A stretch of DNA of 64,000 nt from JAZKGA01 sp040386235 (GTDB taxonomy: Bacteria > Pseudomonadota > Alphaproteobacteria > Micavibrionales > Micavibrionaceae). Under the pieces are notes generated by a model. It saw only the letters and a program-made list of their open reading frames with translations, did no database searches and was not told the DNA's origin. The position numbers and the translations under genes are program-made. Shown one piece after another: positions 17,145-26,473 of this stretch. The stretch lies in NCBI GenBank assembly GCA_040386235.1, contig JAZKGA010000001.1, positions 310,001 to 374,000 of the forward strand, written 5' to 3'. Numbering within the stretch: position 1 is the first letter of the stretch; each line of letters starts with the position of its first letter.

Positions 17145-18080
17145 ATGATTGCTTCGCCCAAACGCCTTTTTTGTTTCGGCCTTGGCTATACGGCCCAGTT
17201 CCTGATTGATACCTTGCGCGCCGAAAATTCCGGGTGGACCTTCGCCGGAACCACCCGCGACCTGGCCAAAAGCCGCGACCTGCGCCAGCAGGGGATCACG
17301 ACGTTTTTATTCGACGACACGACATCTTTGGTCGATCCGCGTTACGCCCTGGACGGTGTCACCCACATCCTGGTATCCACCCCGCCCGAGATACGCAACG
17401 ACCCGGTTCTGGCCCATCACTCGGACGATCTGGCGGGAATGAAGGGCTTGAAATGGTTGGCCTATTTGTCCACGACCGGGGTGTACGGCAATCGCGACGG
17501 CGACTGGGTCAGTGAAACAAGCGATTTAAATCCAACAAGTATTCGTGGCACCCGCCGGATGCGCGCGGAAGAAGAGTGGCAAAGCCTGGCGCACCAAGCC
17601 GGCTTGCCGTTACACATCTTTCGCCTGGCAGGCATTTACGGCCCGGGGCGGTCTGCCCTTGATTCCGTTCGCGCCGGGATTGCCCGTCGGCTGTTAAAGC
17701 CCAATCATGTGTTCAACCGGATTCATGTCGCCGATATTATTGGCATATTGCTGCGATCCATGGACGCCCCGCACCCAGGCGCAATATACAATGTCAGCGA
17801 TGACGAGCCATGTGCCAGTCACGAGGTTATCGCGTATGCCTGTCAATTGCTGGATGTCCTGGCCCCGCCGTTGATCAGCGTGGACGAGGCCAATCTGGCC
17901 CCCATCACGCGCAGCTTTTATTCCGACAACAAACGCGTGCGGAATGACAAGGTGAAGGCAGATTTGAATTACACGTTTCAATTCCCGGATTTCCGCAACG
18001 GCTTAAAAGGCTGTCAGAAATGGGAACGGACACATCCCGACACGCCACCGCCCAGCGGATCGGCCGAAAGCGTCGGATAA
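17145..18080 (+). CDS. NAD-dependent epimerase/dehydratase family protein (YeeZ-like)
   Basis: 311 aa extended SDR. The N-terminal nucleotide site is FCFGLGYTAQFL, the atypical GLGYT form of YeeZ-like proteins. STTGVYGNRDGDWV carries the catalytic-type Ser/Tyr region, with FRLAGIYGPGRSALD and the HVADI strand further on. The expected Y-x-x-x-K is altered (TRRMRAEEEW), as in other YeeZ-like members, so catalysis is uncertain. Soluble. Immediately downstream of the GST gene and convergent with the histidine kinase. Confidence 0.85.
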   Translation: MIASPKRLFCFGLGYTAQFLIDTLRAENSGWTFAGTTRDLAKSRDLRQQGITTFLFDDTTSLVDPRYALDGVTHILVSTPPEIRNDPVLAHHSDDLAGMKGLKWLAYLSTTGVYGNRDGDWVSETSDLNPTSIRGTRRMRAEEEWQSLAHQAGLPLHIFRLAGIYGPGRSALDSVRAGIARRLLKPNHVFNRIHVADIIGILLRSMDAPHPGAIYNVSDDEPCASHEVIAYACQLLDVLAPPLISVDEANLAPITRSFYSDNKRVRNDKVKADLNYTFQFPDFRNGLKGCQKWERTHPDTPPPSGSAESVG

Positions 18081-18106
18081 AAATCTTAAAGTAATGCGGC
18101 CTGTAT

Positions 18107-20038
18107 TTAAGCGGCGCGGATAGGCAGGGCAATCGTCACCCGTGTGCCTTTGCCCAGTTTGCTGTCCAGACGTAAAGTGCCGCCATGCAGCATGGCCAGC
18201 TCTTTGGTAATCGCCAGGCCCAGGCCCGACCCTTCATGCGCGCGGGTAAAACTGTTGGCGGCCTGTTCAAACGGCTTGGTCACGCAATCCAGTTTATGGG
18301 CCGGAATGCCGATTCCGGTATCCGTAATGGTGATGGTTATCAGGCCCGCCGGGGACGGGTCGGTACAACTGACGATCACTTGGCCTTCAGGCAGGGTAAA
18401 TTTCACAGCATTGGACAGGACGTTCAAAATCATCTGCATCACCGCGCGACGATCAGCGGTGATCGTACAGATGCTCTGTTCATCCGCTGGCAGCTGCGAA
18501 ACGATTTTGACGCCGGCATCCAGCGCCCGGCCTTCCATCATGTGAATCGCCAGGCGTAACAGTTTGTGCAGATTGACCGGCTCGGTTTCCAGTTCGTATT
18601 TGCCCGCCTCTATTTTCGACATGTCCAGAATGTCCGAAATAAGGTCCAGCAGATGTTCGCCGCTTTCACGAATACCGCCGATGTAATCAAGGTATTTGGC
18701 CGTGCCAATAGGGCCCAGCAACTGGCGCTGCATCATTTCGGAGAAGCCGATAATGGCATTTAATGGCGTGCGTAATTCGTGACTCATATTCGCCAAGAAC
18801 TGGGATTTGGCGGCATAGGCCCGTTCGGCCGCTTCTTTTGCCGCCCGCAAATCCTGCTCGTGCAGGTTACGTTCGGTCACATCCTGCATAATACCGAATA
18901 ACGCGGCGACATCCCCGTCCGCTTCCCGCTCACAGCGGCCCTGACAACGGATGTAGCGTGTCTGTCCATCCGGACGCTTGATACAGAAATCAAGGTCGTA
19001 TTCTTTCTTTTCCAGGATCGCGCGCTGGAATGCCTGCATCATCCGCCCCGCATCGCGACCGTGCAGCATCCGACGCACCGCATCAATGGTCGGAACAAAG
19101 GTGGCAGGATCGACGCCAAAAATGGCATAGATCATGTCAGAAAATTCGATTTTTTCCGTTCCCACGCGCCAAGTCCAGTATCCCATGCGCCCGATTTTCT
19201 GGGCTTCGTATAAGCGCAGCTGGTGCGTTTGCAGGGCCTGTTCATGGGTTCGCGTCATCGTGCGATCACGACCCACGGCATAAAGCTGCCCATCCTGTGC
19301 TTTCAGGCGCCAGGCAATCATGCGGGGGCCGGCGGGGCCAGCAACCTGAACCTCAATTTCCACCAGTTTACCGGTTTCAAACGCCCCGGAAACAGCCTTG
19401 CGGAAACGACGGCGATCATCGACACACACCATTTTCGGCAAGGTCAGTAAAGGTGGTGGCGTGCCCAAATCCTGATATCCAAATGCCTTCAGAAACGCAG
19501 CATTAAATTGTGTCATCGTTCCGTCTGGCGTGCATAACAACATGATGTCATGGGTCATATCCAGGAAGGTTTGCTGCACCTCATCCTGCAGACTGTCACC
19601 AACACTATCCTGCGGTAAATTCTGGGACAGCCATTGCGTCAGCGCGTTTGATGGCAACGGGCTTTGGTCCTTGTCCCCGCGTGAAATAATCAGGAAGAAA
19701 CGGCCATCCGGCAAATGAATAGGGTCGCATTGGACACGGTATTGTTGGTTAAGACCCGGCAGAATGGCATCGTGTTCGCCCGCACGCACCGCTTTTGCCC
19801 ACGGATCGTCATCACCAGAAAACGCAGCCCCGGGCCAGAATGTATCTTCCGGATGGACGAATTGCAGGGCCTCACTGCCCCGTAAATTGCCTTGCGGCAG
19901 GCCCCAATGGGCGCGGCTTGGTGTTGCCTGACAGATAATACCGCTGCCATCAATCACCAGACGCGGCGGTTCTGCCGCCTGCGGTGATGCGGCGGTCGCA
20001 GTCTGGTCAATAGGGATGCGAAGCGGTTGAACAGGCAT
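18107..20038 (-). CDS. PAS-domain sensor histidine kinase (PleC/DivJ-like core)
   Basis: 643 aa with no membrane segment. Three PAS-like regions at about 25-125, 155-260 and 285-390 (the last ending GIMQDVTERN) precede HisKA, with the phosphoacceptor His420 in NMSHELRTPLNAIIGF. The HATPase_c domain at about 520-640 has an intact N box (LNVLSNAVKFT), G1 (DTGIGIP) and G2 (GSGLGLAI). The HisKA region (GPIGTAKYLDYIGGIRESG) resembles the PleC/DivJ group that acts on DivK in alphaproteobacteria. That assignment is inferred, and the cognate regulator is not in the window. Soluble sensing of a cytosolic signal is likely. Confidence 0.9.
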   Translation of the reverse strand: MPVQPLRIPIDQTATAASPQAAEPPRLVIDGSGIICQATPSRAHWGLPQGNLRGSEALQFVHPEDTFWPGAAFSGDDDPWAKAVRAGEHDAILPGLNQQYRVQCDPIHLPDGRFFLIISRGDKDQSPLPSNALTQWLSQNLPQDSVGDSLQDEVQQTFLDMTHDIMLLCTPDGTMTQFNAAFLKAFGYQDLGTPPPLLTLPKMVCVDDRRRFRKAVSGAFETGKLVEIEVQVAGPAGPRMIAWRLKAQDGQLYAVGRDRTMTRTHEQALQTHQLRLYEAQKIGRMGYWTWRVGTEKIEFSDMIYAIFGVDPATFVPTIDAVRRMLHGRDAGRMMQAFQRAILEKKEYDLDFCIKRPDGQTRYIRCQGRCEREADGDVAALFGIMQDVTERNLHEQDLRAAKEAAERAYAAKSQFLANMSHELRTPLNAIIGFSEMMQRQLLGPIGTAKYLDYIGGIRESGEHLLDLISDILDMSKIEAGKYELETEPVNLHKLLRLAIHMMEGRALDAGVKIVSQLPADEQSICTITADRRAVMQMILNVLSNAVKFTLPEGQVIVSCTDPSPAGLITITITDTGIGIPAHKLDCVTKPFEQAANSFTRAHEGSGLGLAITKELAMLHGGTLRLDSKLGKGTRVTIALPIRAA

Positions 20039-20131
20039 GATTTAAGGACGGTATCGCGTTAGGGACGAATCAAAGACTGATATAACCATAATCTAAGCGC
20101 GCCAAGTTATCCACATTTTTTCCACATACAG

Positions 20132-20156
20132 AAAAGCCCGCACGTGGCGGGCCTTT
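20132..20156 (-). terminator. probable intrinsic terminator after the redoxin/dsbD operon
   Basis: A GC-rich stem (AAAAGCCCGC / GCGGGCCTTT, one mismatch) with a short loop and a CTTTTC tract on the minus-strand 3' side, about 20 bp after the redoxin stop. Confidence 0.6.
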
Positions 20157-20178
20157 CCAATGCCTGTAATGGGCAAAT

Positions 20179-20784
20179 TTAGTATTTAACGGCACAACCA
20201 TACGGTTTTGTGGACGCTGTTTCCACCGGCTTGCCCGCTTTCAACGCAGCAAGCGCAGCAGCAACGTAATTCGTCGCCCCTTCAACGGCCGACAGGCGCG
20301 GTGAAGGATCGCTGTCAATTGCGCCCATATACGCGATCATACCATCGGCATTCACGACAAACATGTGCGGTGTTGTTTTGGCGTCGTACATTTTACCGAT
20401 CTCGCCCGTGCTGTCCAAGATTTTGTGGCTGTATTTCGCGCCCGATTCCGCGTCGATTTTCTTCGCTTCTTCCGGGGTTACGTTGCCTTCTTTCCCTGCG
20501 GCTGAGGACACAATCGCGATCCAGACAACGCCGTCTTTCACAGCTTTTTCCTGCAGATCCTGCATGGCCTTGGTGTCATATTGTTTTACGACGAACGGGC
20601 ATTGGTGGTTGGTCCATTCCAACACGACCGTTTTGCCTTTCAAAGCAGAGAGTTTTACTTCCTTGCCGTTAATATCGGTCGCCGTAAAATCCGGGGCAGC
20701 TTTACCCACCTCTACCGACGCCAGGGCCGGCTGGACACCGACCAACATTAGGGCGGCCAGCGCCATCATTACGATCCGTTTCAT
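20179..20784 (-). CDS. exported redoxin / thioredoxin-like protein
   Basis: 201 aa with a clear signal peptide (cleavage after ALA at about residue 22). The redoxin domain has PDFTATDINGKEVKLS and the NHQCPFVVKQY active-site motif typical of the PRX_like1 group. A second Cys lies at the extreme C-terminus (GCAVKY) and could act as resolving cysteine. It starts 18 bp after the dsbD-like gene on the same strand, so the membrane reductase probably feeds electrons to it in the periplasm. The partner assignment is inference. Confidence 0.88.
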   Translation of the reverse strand: MKRIVMMALAALMLVGVQPALASVEVGKAAPDFTATDINGKEVKLSALKGKTVVLEWTNHQCPFVVKQYDTKAMQDLQEKAVKDGVVWIAIVSSAAGKEGNVTPEEAKKIDAESGAKYSHKILDSTGEIGKMYDAKTTPHMFVVNADGMIAYMGAIDSDPSPRLSAVEGATNYVAAALAALKAGKPVETASTKPYGCAVKY

Positions 20785-20802
20785 ACTGTAGTCTCTCTTT
20801 CT

Positions 20803-22917
20803 CTACTGGTTTTGCAAAGCGTCAGCGACGATTTGCGGGGTTAAAAGCTGTGGCAATACTATGGCGTCCGGGCGAATACCTGTCACTGAATCCGGCGGCG
20901 CATAAAAAACATAGAGCGGCACGCCATTCCGGCCATAGCGTTGCAAATATGCAGTGATGGCAGGATCGCGATTGGTCCAGTCGCCTTTCAGCAGCGTAAT
21001 ATTCTGCCGCATGTACAAGGCGTGGGCTTTTTCAGTGTCCAGTGACGTGCGTTCGTTGATCTTGCACGTGATGCACCAGGATGCGGTCATGTTGACCAAC
21101 ACACCGTTATTCTGAGTCAACGCTGCATCAAGCGCAGCCGGGGTATAATGCGTCCAGGCGCTTTCGTTTTGTACAGGGGTCGCCGCATCGGACACCATCA
21201 TGCGCGGCAGGGACAGAATAATGCCAGCCGCCGTCAGCAACAGGACAATCGTACCAACCTTCGTCATCCGCCCGCCGAATTGGCGCAGCCACAGGCCGAA
21301 CCCAAGACCAATGGCGCCGCCCAAGGCATACAGGATGGCCGATTGACCGATCTGTTGCGCCAGCACCCAGACCAGCCACGCGGCTGTCAAGAACATCGGC
21401 CAAGCCAGCGCCTGGCGGAACGTGTTCATCCACGCGCCCGGTTTTGGCATCACATGTTGTAATCCTGGCAGAAGGGAGAGCAGCAGGAACGGCATCGCCA
21501 GCCCCAGCCCCAGCATCACAAAGACGGCCATCGCGGTTCCCGGTGGCTGGGTCGCCGCATATCCAAGTGCCGCGCCCATAAACGGGGCCGTACAAGGTGT
21601 GGCGACAATCGTGGCCAGCAGGCCGGTCGCAAAACTGCTGCGATAGGTTTTCGTGTGCGTCAGCGTCGTGCCGATGTTCTGAAGTCGGCCACCAATTTCA
21701 AAGAACCCAGCCAGGTTAAGGCCCAGCAGGAACATCAGCCAGGACAGAACCAGGATAACCACAGGATTTTGCAGCTGAAAACCCCAGCCAATGGTCGCAC
21801 CCGCCGCTTGTAATCCGATCAGGATCGCCGCAATGACGACAAAACAGACAATCACCCCTGCGGTGTAACTGACGCCGTGAAGGGCAGCCTCACGCCGGTG
21901 CCCATGCGCCAAATTCACAAGGCTTAACGCCTTCAACGACAGGACCGGAAAAACACACGGCATTAAATTCAGAACCACGCCGCCCAGAAACGCGAGGATC
22001 ACAGCCTGCAGCAATGTAAGCGACACCGCGTTCCCATCATCCGCCGCCGGATCTGGCCCCGGTAACGCAGCCGCGGCTTGTGCCGGCGCGGCGTATTGGA
22101 TGATGACGCTGTACGCCTCGTTCCCCGCGCCTTTCAAAATCCATTCACTGGCGGGGGCGTCTTTCAAGTCCCGCGTATCGCGTGGCAACGTAACGGCCAA
22201 TGCACCGTCAGGGGCCAAGGCCATGGTCGGTTTTTCCGCATTCTGGATCAGGCCCCATTCAGCGGGGAATACCGTATTGGCCGCCAGGATTGCATCGGCA
22301 GTGCGCGCGTCTGGCGTCTGAATGCGTAAGCTGAGACGGTTATCCGCCTCAGCCATCGTTGCGGCCCAATCCGTTGTCTGCGGCAATGCGGCCCGCGCCG
22401 CGGCAAACGCCGCTGTATTATCTGACTTTACCGGACCGACGGGGAGAGTCAGGGTTAACGTGGCCGTTTCAGGAATACAAATTTCCTCACACGCCAGCCA
22501 GTCAGCATCGACGTTTACCGTGACCGTATCGATATCCAGCGTGGCAGGAACGGTGATTCGCACAGGAAAACGAACCGTGTCGCTGTATCCATATGTCACC
22601 AAGGGCGGCGTTTCGATACGGGACGGGGTTGGCCATTGAATCTGACCCGCCTTAAAACCGTCCGGCATATCCCACTTCAGATTTAAATGCGTCCCCGAAT
22701 CGCCCGGATTTTTCCAATAGGTATGCCAGTGGGGCCGGATCACCTGTTCAATTAAAACAGTAAAATCCTGACCCGGTGTGACGGCCGCGACATCGGCAAT
22801 CAAGCGGGTCTGGACAATCGCGTCACTGCCGCCCTTTTGCGCCACATCCTCAGCGGCAAAAACCGGAACGGATAAACACAGCGCAGTCAAAAGCAACATA
22901 AAAGGCAAACGAAACAT
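20803..22917 (-). CDS. DsbD/ScsB-type protein-disulfide reductase
   Basis: 704 aa. A signal peptide and long periplasmic N-terminal domain include an unusual ACEEICIPE cysteine pair (about residue 138). Eight or so transmembrane helices (about 295-580) carry the paired Cys motifs LMPCVFPV and ATPCTAPF. The C-terminal thioredoxin domain has WCITCK. It moves electrons from cytosolic thioredoxin across the membrane to periplasmic partners. The large N-terminal domain fits the ScsB subgroup better than E. coli DsbD. First gene of an operon with the redoxin. Confidence 0.92.
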   Translation of the reverse strand: MFRLPFMLLLTALCLSVPVFAAEDVAQKGGSDAIVQTRLIADVAAVTPGQDFTVLIEQVIRPHWHTYWKNPGDSGTHLNLKWDMPDGFKAGQIQWPTPSRIETPPLVTYGYSDTVRFPVRITVPATLDIDTVTVNVDADWLACEEICIPETATLTLTLPVGPVKSDNTAAFAAARAALPQTTDWAATMAEADNRLSLRIQTPDARTADAILAANTVFPAEWGLIQNAEKPTMALAPDGALAVTLPRDTRDLKDAPASEWILKGAGNEAYSVIIQYAAPAQAAAALPGPDPAADDGNAVSLTLLQAVILAFLGGVVLNLMPCVFPVLSLKALSLVNLAHGHRREAALHGVSYTAGVIVCFVVIAAILIGLQAAGATIGWGFQLQNPVVILVLSWLMFLLGLNLAGFFEIGGRLQNIGTTLTHTKTYRSSFATGLLATIVATPCTAPFMGAALGYAATQPPGTAMAVFVMLGLGLAMPFLLLSLLPGLQHVMPKPGAWMNTFRQALAWPMFLTAAWLVWVLAQQIGQSAILYALGGAIGLGFGLWLRQFGGRMTKVGTIVLLLTAAGIILSLPRMMVSDAATPVQNESAWTHYTPAALDAALTQNNGVLVNMTASWCITCKINERTSLDTEKAHALYMRQNITLLKGDWTNRDPAITAYLQRYGRNGVPLYVFYAPPDSVTGIRPDAIVLPQLLTPQIVADALQNQ

Positions 22918-23047
22918 GGAAATCTTTCAACAGTGTTTAACAATGCATGATGCGGTAATCTTGCGGTCTATCTTACGCGGTGTATGATGTATTCGCACAT
23001 AGTTTTTAATAGTTACATGTCAGAGACATTTTTAAGGGGAATTTTTA

Positions 23048-25039
23048 ATGGCCGTATCTATGCCCGCCGCAAACACGTCATCCCCAGATCAGCCTTTATG
23101 GACGCCCAGTGCCGATCAACGCGCCGCATCCAGCCTGCATGATTTCGCCGCCCGGGCCGCCATGGCCACGGGGGAAAGCTTCCCCGATTATGCCAGCCTG
23201 TGGGAATGGTCGGTCCACGACAGTGCGTCTTTCTGGTCTTTGTTTTGGGATTACGCCCAGATTATTGGCGAGAAGGGCGATATCATCCTGACCAACGCAG
23301 ATCAGATGCCTGGCGCGCAATTCTTTCCGAACGCGCGCCTGAACTGGGCTGAAAACTGCCTGCGGCGGAACGATATGGGGCTGGCGCTTATTTTCCGTGA
23401 TGAAAAAGGTCGCGAAACGGCAATGACATGGCAGGAGTTGCAGCAGCAGGTCGCCGCAGCCCAAGGGGCGTTTGCCGCCGCAGGCGTTAAAATGGGCGAC
23501 CGTGTCGCAGGCCTTATTCCCAATATGCCACAGGCTGTGATTGCCGCATTGGCCGCCGCGTCGCTGGGGGCAATCTGGTCATCCGCATCGCCCGATTTTG
23601 GAACCCAGGGCGTCCTGGACCGGTTCGGCCAGATCGCGCCGACGTTACTGGTCACCGTTGATGGCTATTATTACAGCGGTAAAACCGTTTCAATCATCGA
23701 CAAGTTACAAGAGATTACAGCGCAGCTGCCGCAGCTGCGCCAGACGCTGGTTATACCGTTCACGCAAGAGGCCCCCGACCTCTCCGCCCTGCCGCAAGCG
23801 CAATTATGGACGACGGCCCTGGCGGCACAGCGCAGCCATGTGTTGCAACACGTGCGTGTGCCGTTTAACCACCCGCTTTTCATCATGTTTTCATCGGGGA
23901 CGACCGGTATTCCCAAATGCATTGTGCATGGGCATGGCGGCACGGTGCTGCAGCATATGAAAGAGCATCAGCTGCAATCCGATATCAAATACAATGACCG
24001 CATTTTCTATTATTCCACCTGTGGCTGGATGATGTGGAACTGGCTGGTCACCGCATTGGCCACGGGTGCAACATTGCTGTTGTATGACGGGTCGCCATTT
24101 TATCCGAACGGCGATGTGTTGTGGGATTACACCAGCAAGAACCATTGTACATTCTTTGGCACAGCCGCCAAATATATTGATGCCTTAAAGGGTCATGACT
24201 ATACGCCCGGACAGGATTTCGATCTGTCCAAATTACGCGGGCTGGCGTCAACCGGATCGCCACTGGTCCATGAAAGTTTCGATTACATTTACACCCATAT
24301 TAAAAACGATCTGCATGTCGCTTCCATCTCTGGCGGCACAGATATCCTTTCCTGTTTCGTGTTGGGAAATCCTATTTCTCCTGTCTGGCGCGGTGAACTG
24401 CAAGGAGCTGGATTGGGCATGGCGATTGACGTTTTGGATGAACACGGCCAACCCTTGCCAGCCGGTGGCGGCAGTGGCGAGCTGGTCTGCACCAAACCGT
24501 TTCCGTCCATGCCGGTTGGATTCTGGAACGACGACGATGGCGAAAAATACCGCAAAGCGTATTTCGACCGCTTCGCAAACACCTGGTGTCACGGCGACTG
24601 GATCGAACGCACCCCGCATAATGGCTTTATTATTCATGGGCGATCGGATGCGACGTTGAATCCTGGTGGGGTCAGGATCGGCACGGCGGAAATTTACCGT
24701 CAGGTTGAACAAATCGACGAGGTCCTGGAATCACTCGCGGTCGGTCAGGACTGGCAGGGCGATGTCCGCGTCGTTTTGTTCGTGCGCTTGAAGGATGGCG
24801 AAACGCTGACTCCCGACCTGGTATCCCGCATTAAGGCCCAGATTAAGACCGGCGCGTCACCGCGTCACGTGCCGGCGCGCATTCTGCAGGTTGCAGATAT
24901 TCCCCGCACCAAGTCAAACAAGATTGTGGAACTGGCGGTGCGTGAGGTGATCCATAACCGCCCCGTCAAGAATATTGAGGCGCTGGCCAATCCTGACGCT
25001 TTAAAATTGTACGAAAACCTAGCTGCGCTGCAAAACTAG
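23048..25039 (+). CDS. aacS: acetoacetyl-CoA synthetase
   Basis: 663 aa, typical of acetoacetate-CoA ligases. ANL-superfamily motifs: the phosphate-binding loop SSGTTGIPK near residue 281, the family-specific STCGWMMWNWL, SGGTDILSC, and the hinge/lysine region ending PRTKSNKIVELAVR. It activates acetoacetate with ATP and CoA, for ketone-body or PHB-derived carbon use. AAGGGGAA precedes the ATG. The 3' end overlaps the convergent prmA by 21 bp. Confidence 0.96.
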   Translation: MAVSMPAANTSSPDQPLWTPSADQRAASSLHDFAARAAMATGESFPDYASLWEWSVHDSASFWSLFWDYAQIIGEKGDIILTNADQMPGAQFFPNARLNWAENCLRRNDMGLALIFRDEKGRETAMTWQELQQQVAAAQGAFAAAGVKMGDRVAGLIPNMPQAVIAALAAASLGAIWSSASPDFGTQGVLDRFGQIAPTLLVTVDGYYYSGKTVSIIDKLQEITAQLPQLRQTLVIPFTQEAPDLSALPQAQLWTTALAAQRSHVLQHVRVPFNHPLFIMFSSGTTGIPKCIVHGHGGTVLQHMKEHQLQSDIKYNDRIFYYSTCGWMMWNWLVTALATGATLLLYDGSPFYPNGDVLWDYTSKNHCTFFGTAAKYIDALKGHDYTPGQDFDLSKLRGLASTGSPLVHESFDYIYTHIKNDLHVASISGGTDILSCFVLGNPISPVWRGELQGAGLGMAIDVLDEHGQPLPAGGGSGELVCTKPFPSMPVGFWNDDDGEKYRKAYFDRFANTWCHGDWIERTPHNGFIIHGRSDATLNPGGVRIGTAEIYRQVEQIDEVLESLAVGQDWQGDVRVVLFVRLKDGETLTPDLVSRIKAQIKTGASPRHVPARILQVADIPRTKSNKIVELAVREVIHNRPVKNIEALANPDALKLYENLAALQN

Positions 25040-25930
25040 CGCAGCCCATTCACCGTGATGTGTTTCACGCACCAGGGTGCATCCCTGGGCGGTATAGGCG
25101 GCCATCACGTCTGCGGCCTGGGTGATCAGCAGGCCGGACAGAATTAACCGTCCCGCTTGCGGTGTAACCAGCTGGGTCAGGTCTGCCGCCATATGCCGCA
25201 ATGGCCCCGCCAGGATATTGGCAATCACGCAATCATACGGCGCAGTGTCTTGAATAATCGTATCGTCGGCGCCATCCGCCACACAGACCGCAACTGTTTT
25301 TGCGCCCTCTGCCACGTGATTGACGCGCAGATGTTCACGGGTCACGCGGACCGCCTCTGCATCAATATCGGTCGCCAGAACCGGACAATGCCACAGCGCA
25401 TGCGCAGCCAAGGCCAGGATACCCGACCCTGTTCCCACATCAATGCAGCGACGCGGGGTGAACCCTGACTCCGCCAGATTTTGCAAGGCCAAAAGGCAGC
25501 CAGATGTCGTGCCGTGCTGGCCCGTGCCGAAGGCCGTCGCGGCCTCAATCTCCAGCCCTATGCGGCCTGCCGCCAGAGTGTCCGGGCGGTCATGCGCACC
25601 ATAAATTGTGAACCGGCCGATATCCAGCGGCGGATGGGCCTGATAAGACACGGCCAGCCAGTCGGTCGGCGGTAAAACATGCATATCAGGTGTCAAAGAG
25701 GTACCCGTTTGCGTGGCCACAATCGCGATCCGCGCCAGAATGTCGTCCTGCGCCACGTCATTTAAAAACAGGGCATTGTAAATAACCGTTGCGCCCGGTG
25801 TGCCAGGTTCGTCCACACTGGTGGCAACCGCCAGATCTGCAAACGCCGCATCCAGCGCGGTCGCCACATCGGCAAATGCCGCCGGCAGTTGCAGGCGGCA
25901 TTCGATCATGTCCGGGCTGGATTGACCCAT
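25019..25930 (-). CDS. prmA: ribosomal protein L11 methyltransferase PrmA
   Basis: 303 aa. A variable N-terminal substrate-recognition domain, then a Rossmann methyltransferase domain with FGTGQHGTTSGCL, the SAM motif CIDVGTGSGILALAA, DIDAEAV and NILAGPL. These are PrmA signatures. It trimethylates L11 at several positions. The FYDLN-acid gene lies 3 bp upstream on the same strand, forming an operon. Confidence 0.95.
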   Translation of the reverse strand: MGQSSPDMIECRLQLPAAFADVATALDAAFADLAVATSVDEPGTPGATVIYNALFLNDVAQDDILARIAIVATQTGTSLTPDMHVLPPTDWLAVSYQAHPPLDIGRFTIYGAHDRPDTLAAGRIGLEIEAATAFGTGQHGTTSGCLLALQNLAESGFTPRRCIDVGTGSGILALAAHALWHCPVLATDIDAEAVRVTREHLRVNHVAEGAKTVAVCVADGADDTIIQDTAPYDCVIANILAGPLRHMAADLTQLVTPQAGRLILSGLLITQAADVMAAYTAQGCTLVRETHHGEWAALVLQRS

Positions 25931-25933
25931 TGT

Positions 25934-26323
25934 TTATTTATCGGTGTCTTCGTCGGCGATATCGGTCGGCAGAGCGTCGGCATCATCATCTGCCAGGTCG
26001 TCCATATCCTCAAGCGCGGTATCGTCATTTAAATCCGCGCCATCCGAATCGTCCATATCATCGCCCAGGTCAGCATCCAGGTCCGGATTGCCTGGTTTCA
26101 ATGTGTCTGTATCTTCAATCTCGTCCGCTGTTTCAATGACGGGGGCATCATCGTCAACCGGTGCGCCACGGCTGCGGCGGGTTTTCACCTTGATCTCACC
26201 CGTAAATTCGGTGCTGCAGACCGGGCAATCAATCGGGCGTTTGTTAAAATCGTAAAAACGTGTGCCACAATTGGTGCAGATACGTTTAAGACCACGGGGG
26301 TCAAGCGCGAGTGCGTCAGCCAT
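25934..26323 (-). CDS. FYDLN-acid (TIGR02300) family protein
   Basis: 129 aa. The N-terminal zinc-ribbon-like part has RICTNCGTRFYDFNKRPIDC with two CxxC pairs (the FYDLN motif, here FYDFN). A long Asp/Glu-rich, low-complexity tail from about residue 60 to the end is the family's hallmark. The family is common in alphaproteobacteria and its function is unknown to me. Cotranscribed with prmA. Confidence 0.9.
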   Translation of the reverse strand: MADALALDPRGLKRICTNCGTRFYDFNKRPIDCPVCSTEFTGEIKVKTRRSRGAPVDDDAPVIETADEIEDTDTLKPGNPDLDADLGDDMDDSDGADLNDDTALEDMDDLADDDADALPTDIADEDTDK

Positions 26324-26473
26324 TTTGTCCTCTTTGCTGGATGATTATTCTGTCCGTCGTTGCTGACAGCTTTTACCACCTAAGTCAAGACCAGAAGTCG
26401 ATGCGGGAAGCAATAGACGGGGGCATCCTTTCGCGGTAGAATATGTGATACGTCTTAGTGAAGGAGACCGTCC

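Noticed and set aside
18107..20038. Hybrid kinase with a receiver domain
   Set aside because: The protein ends right after the HATPase_c domain, and no receiver Asp motif is present.
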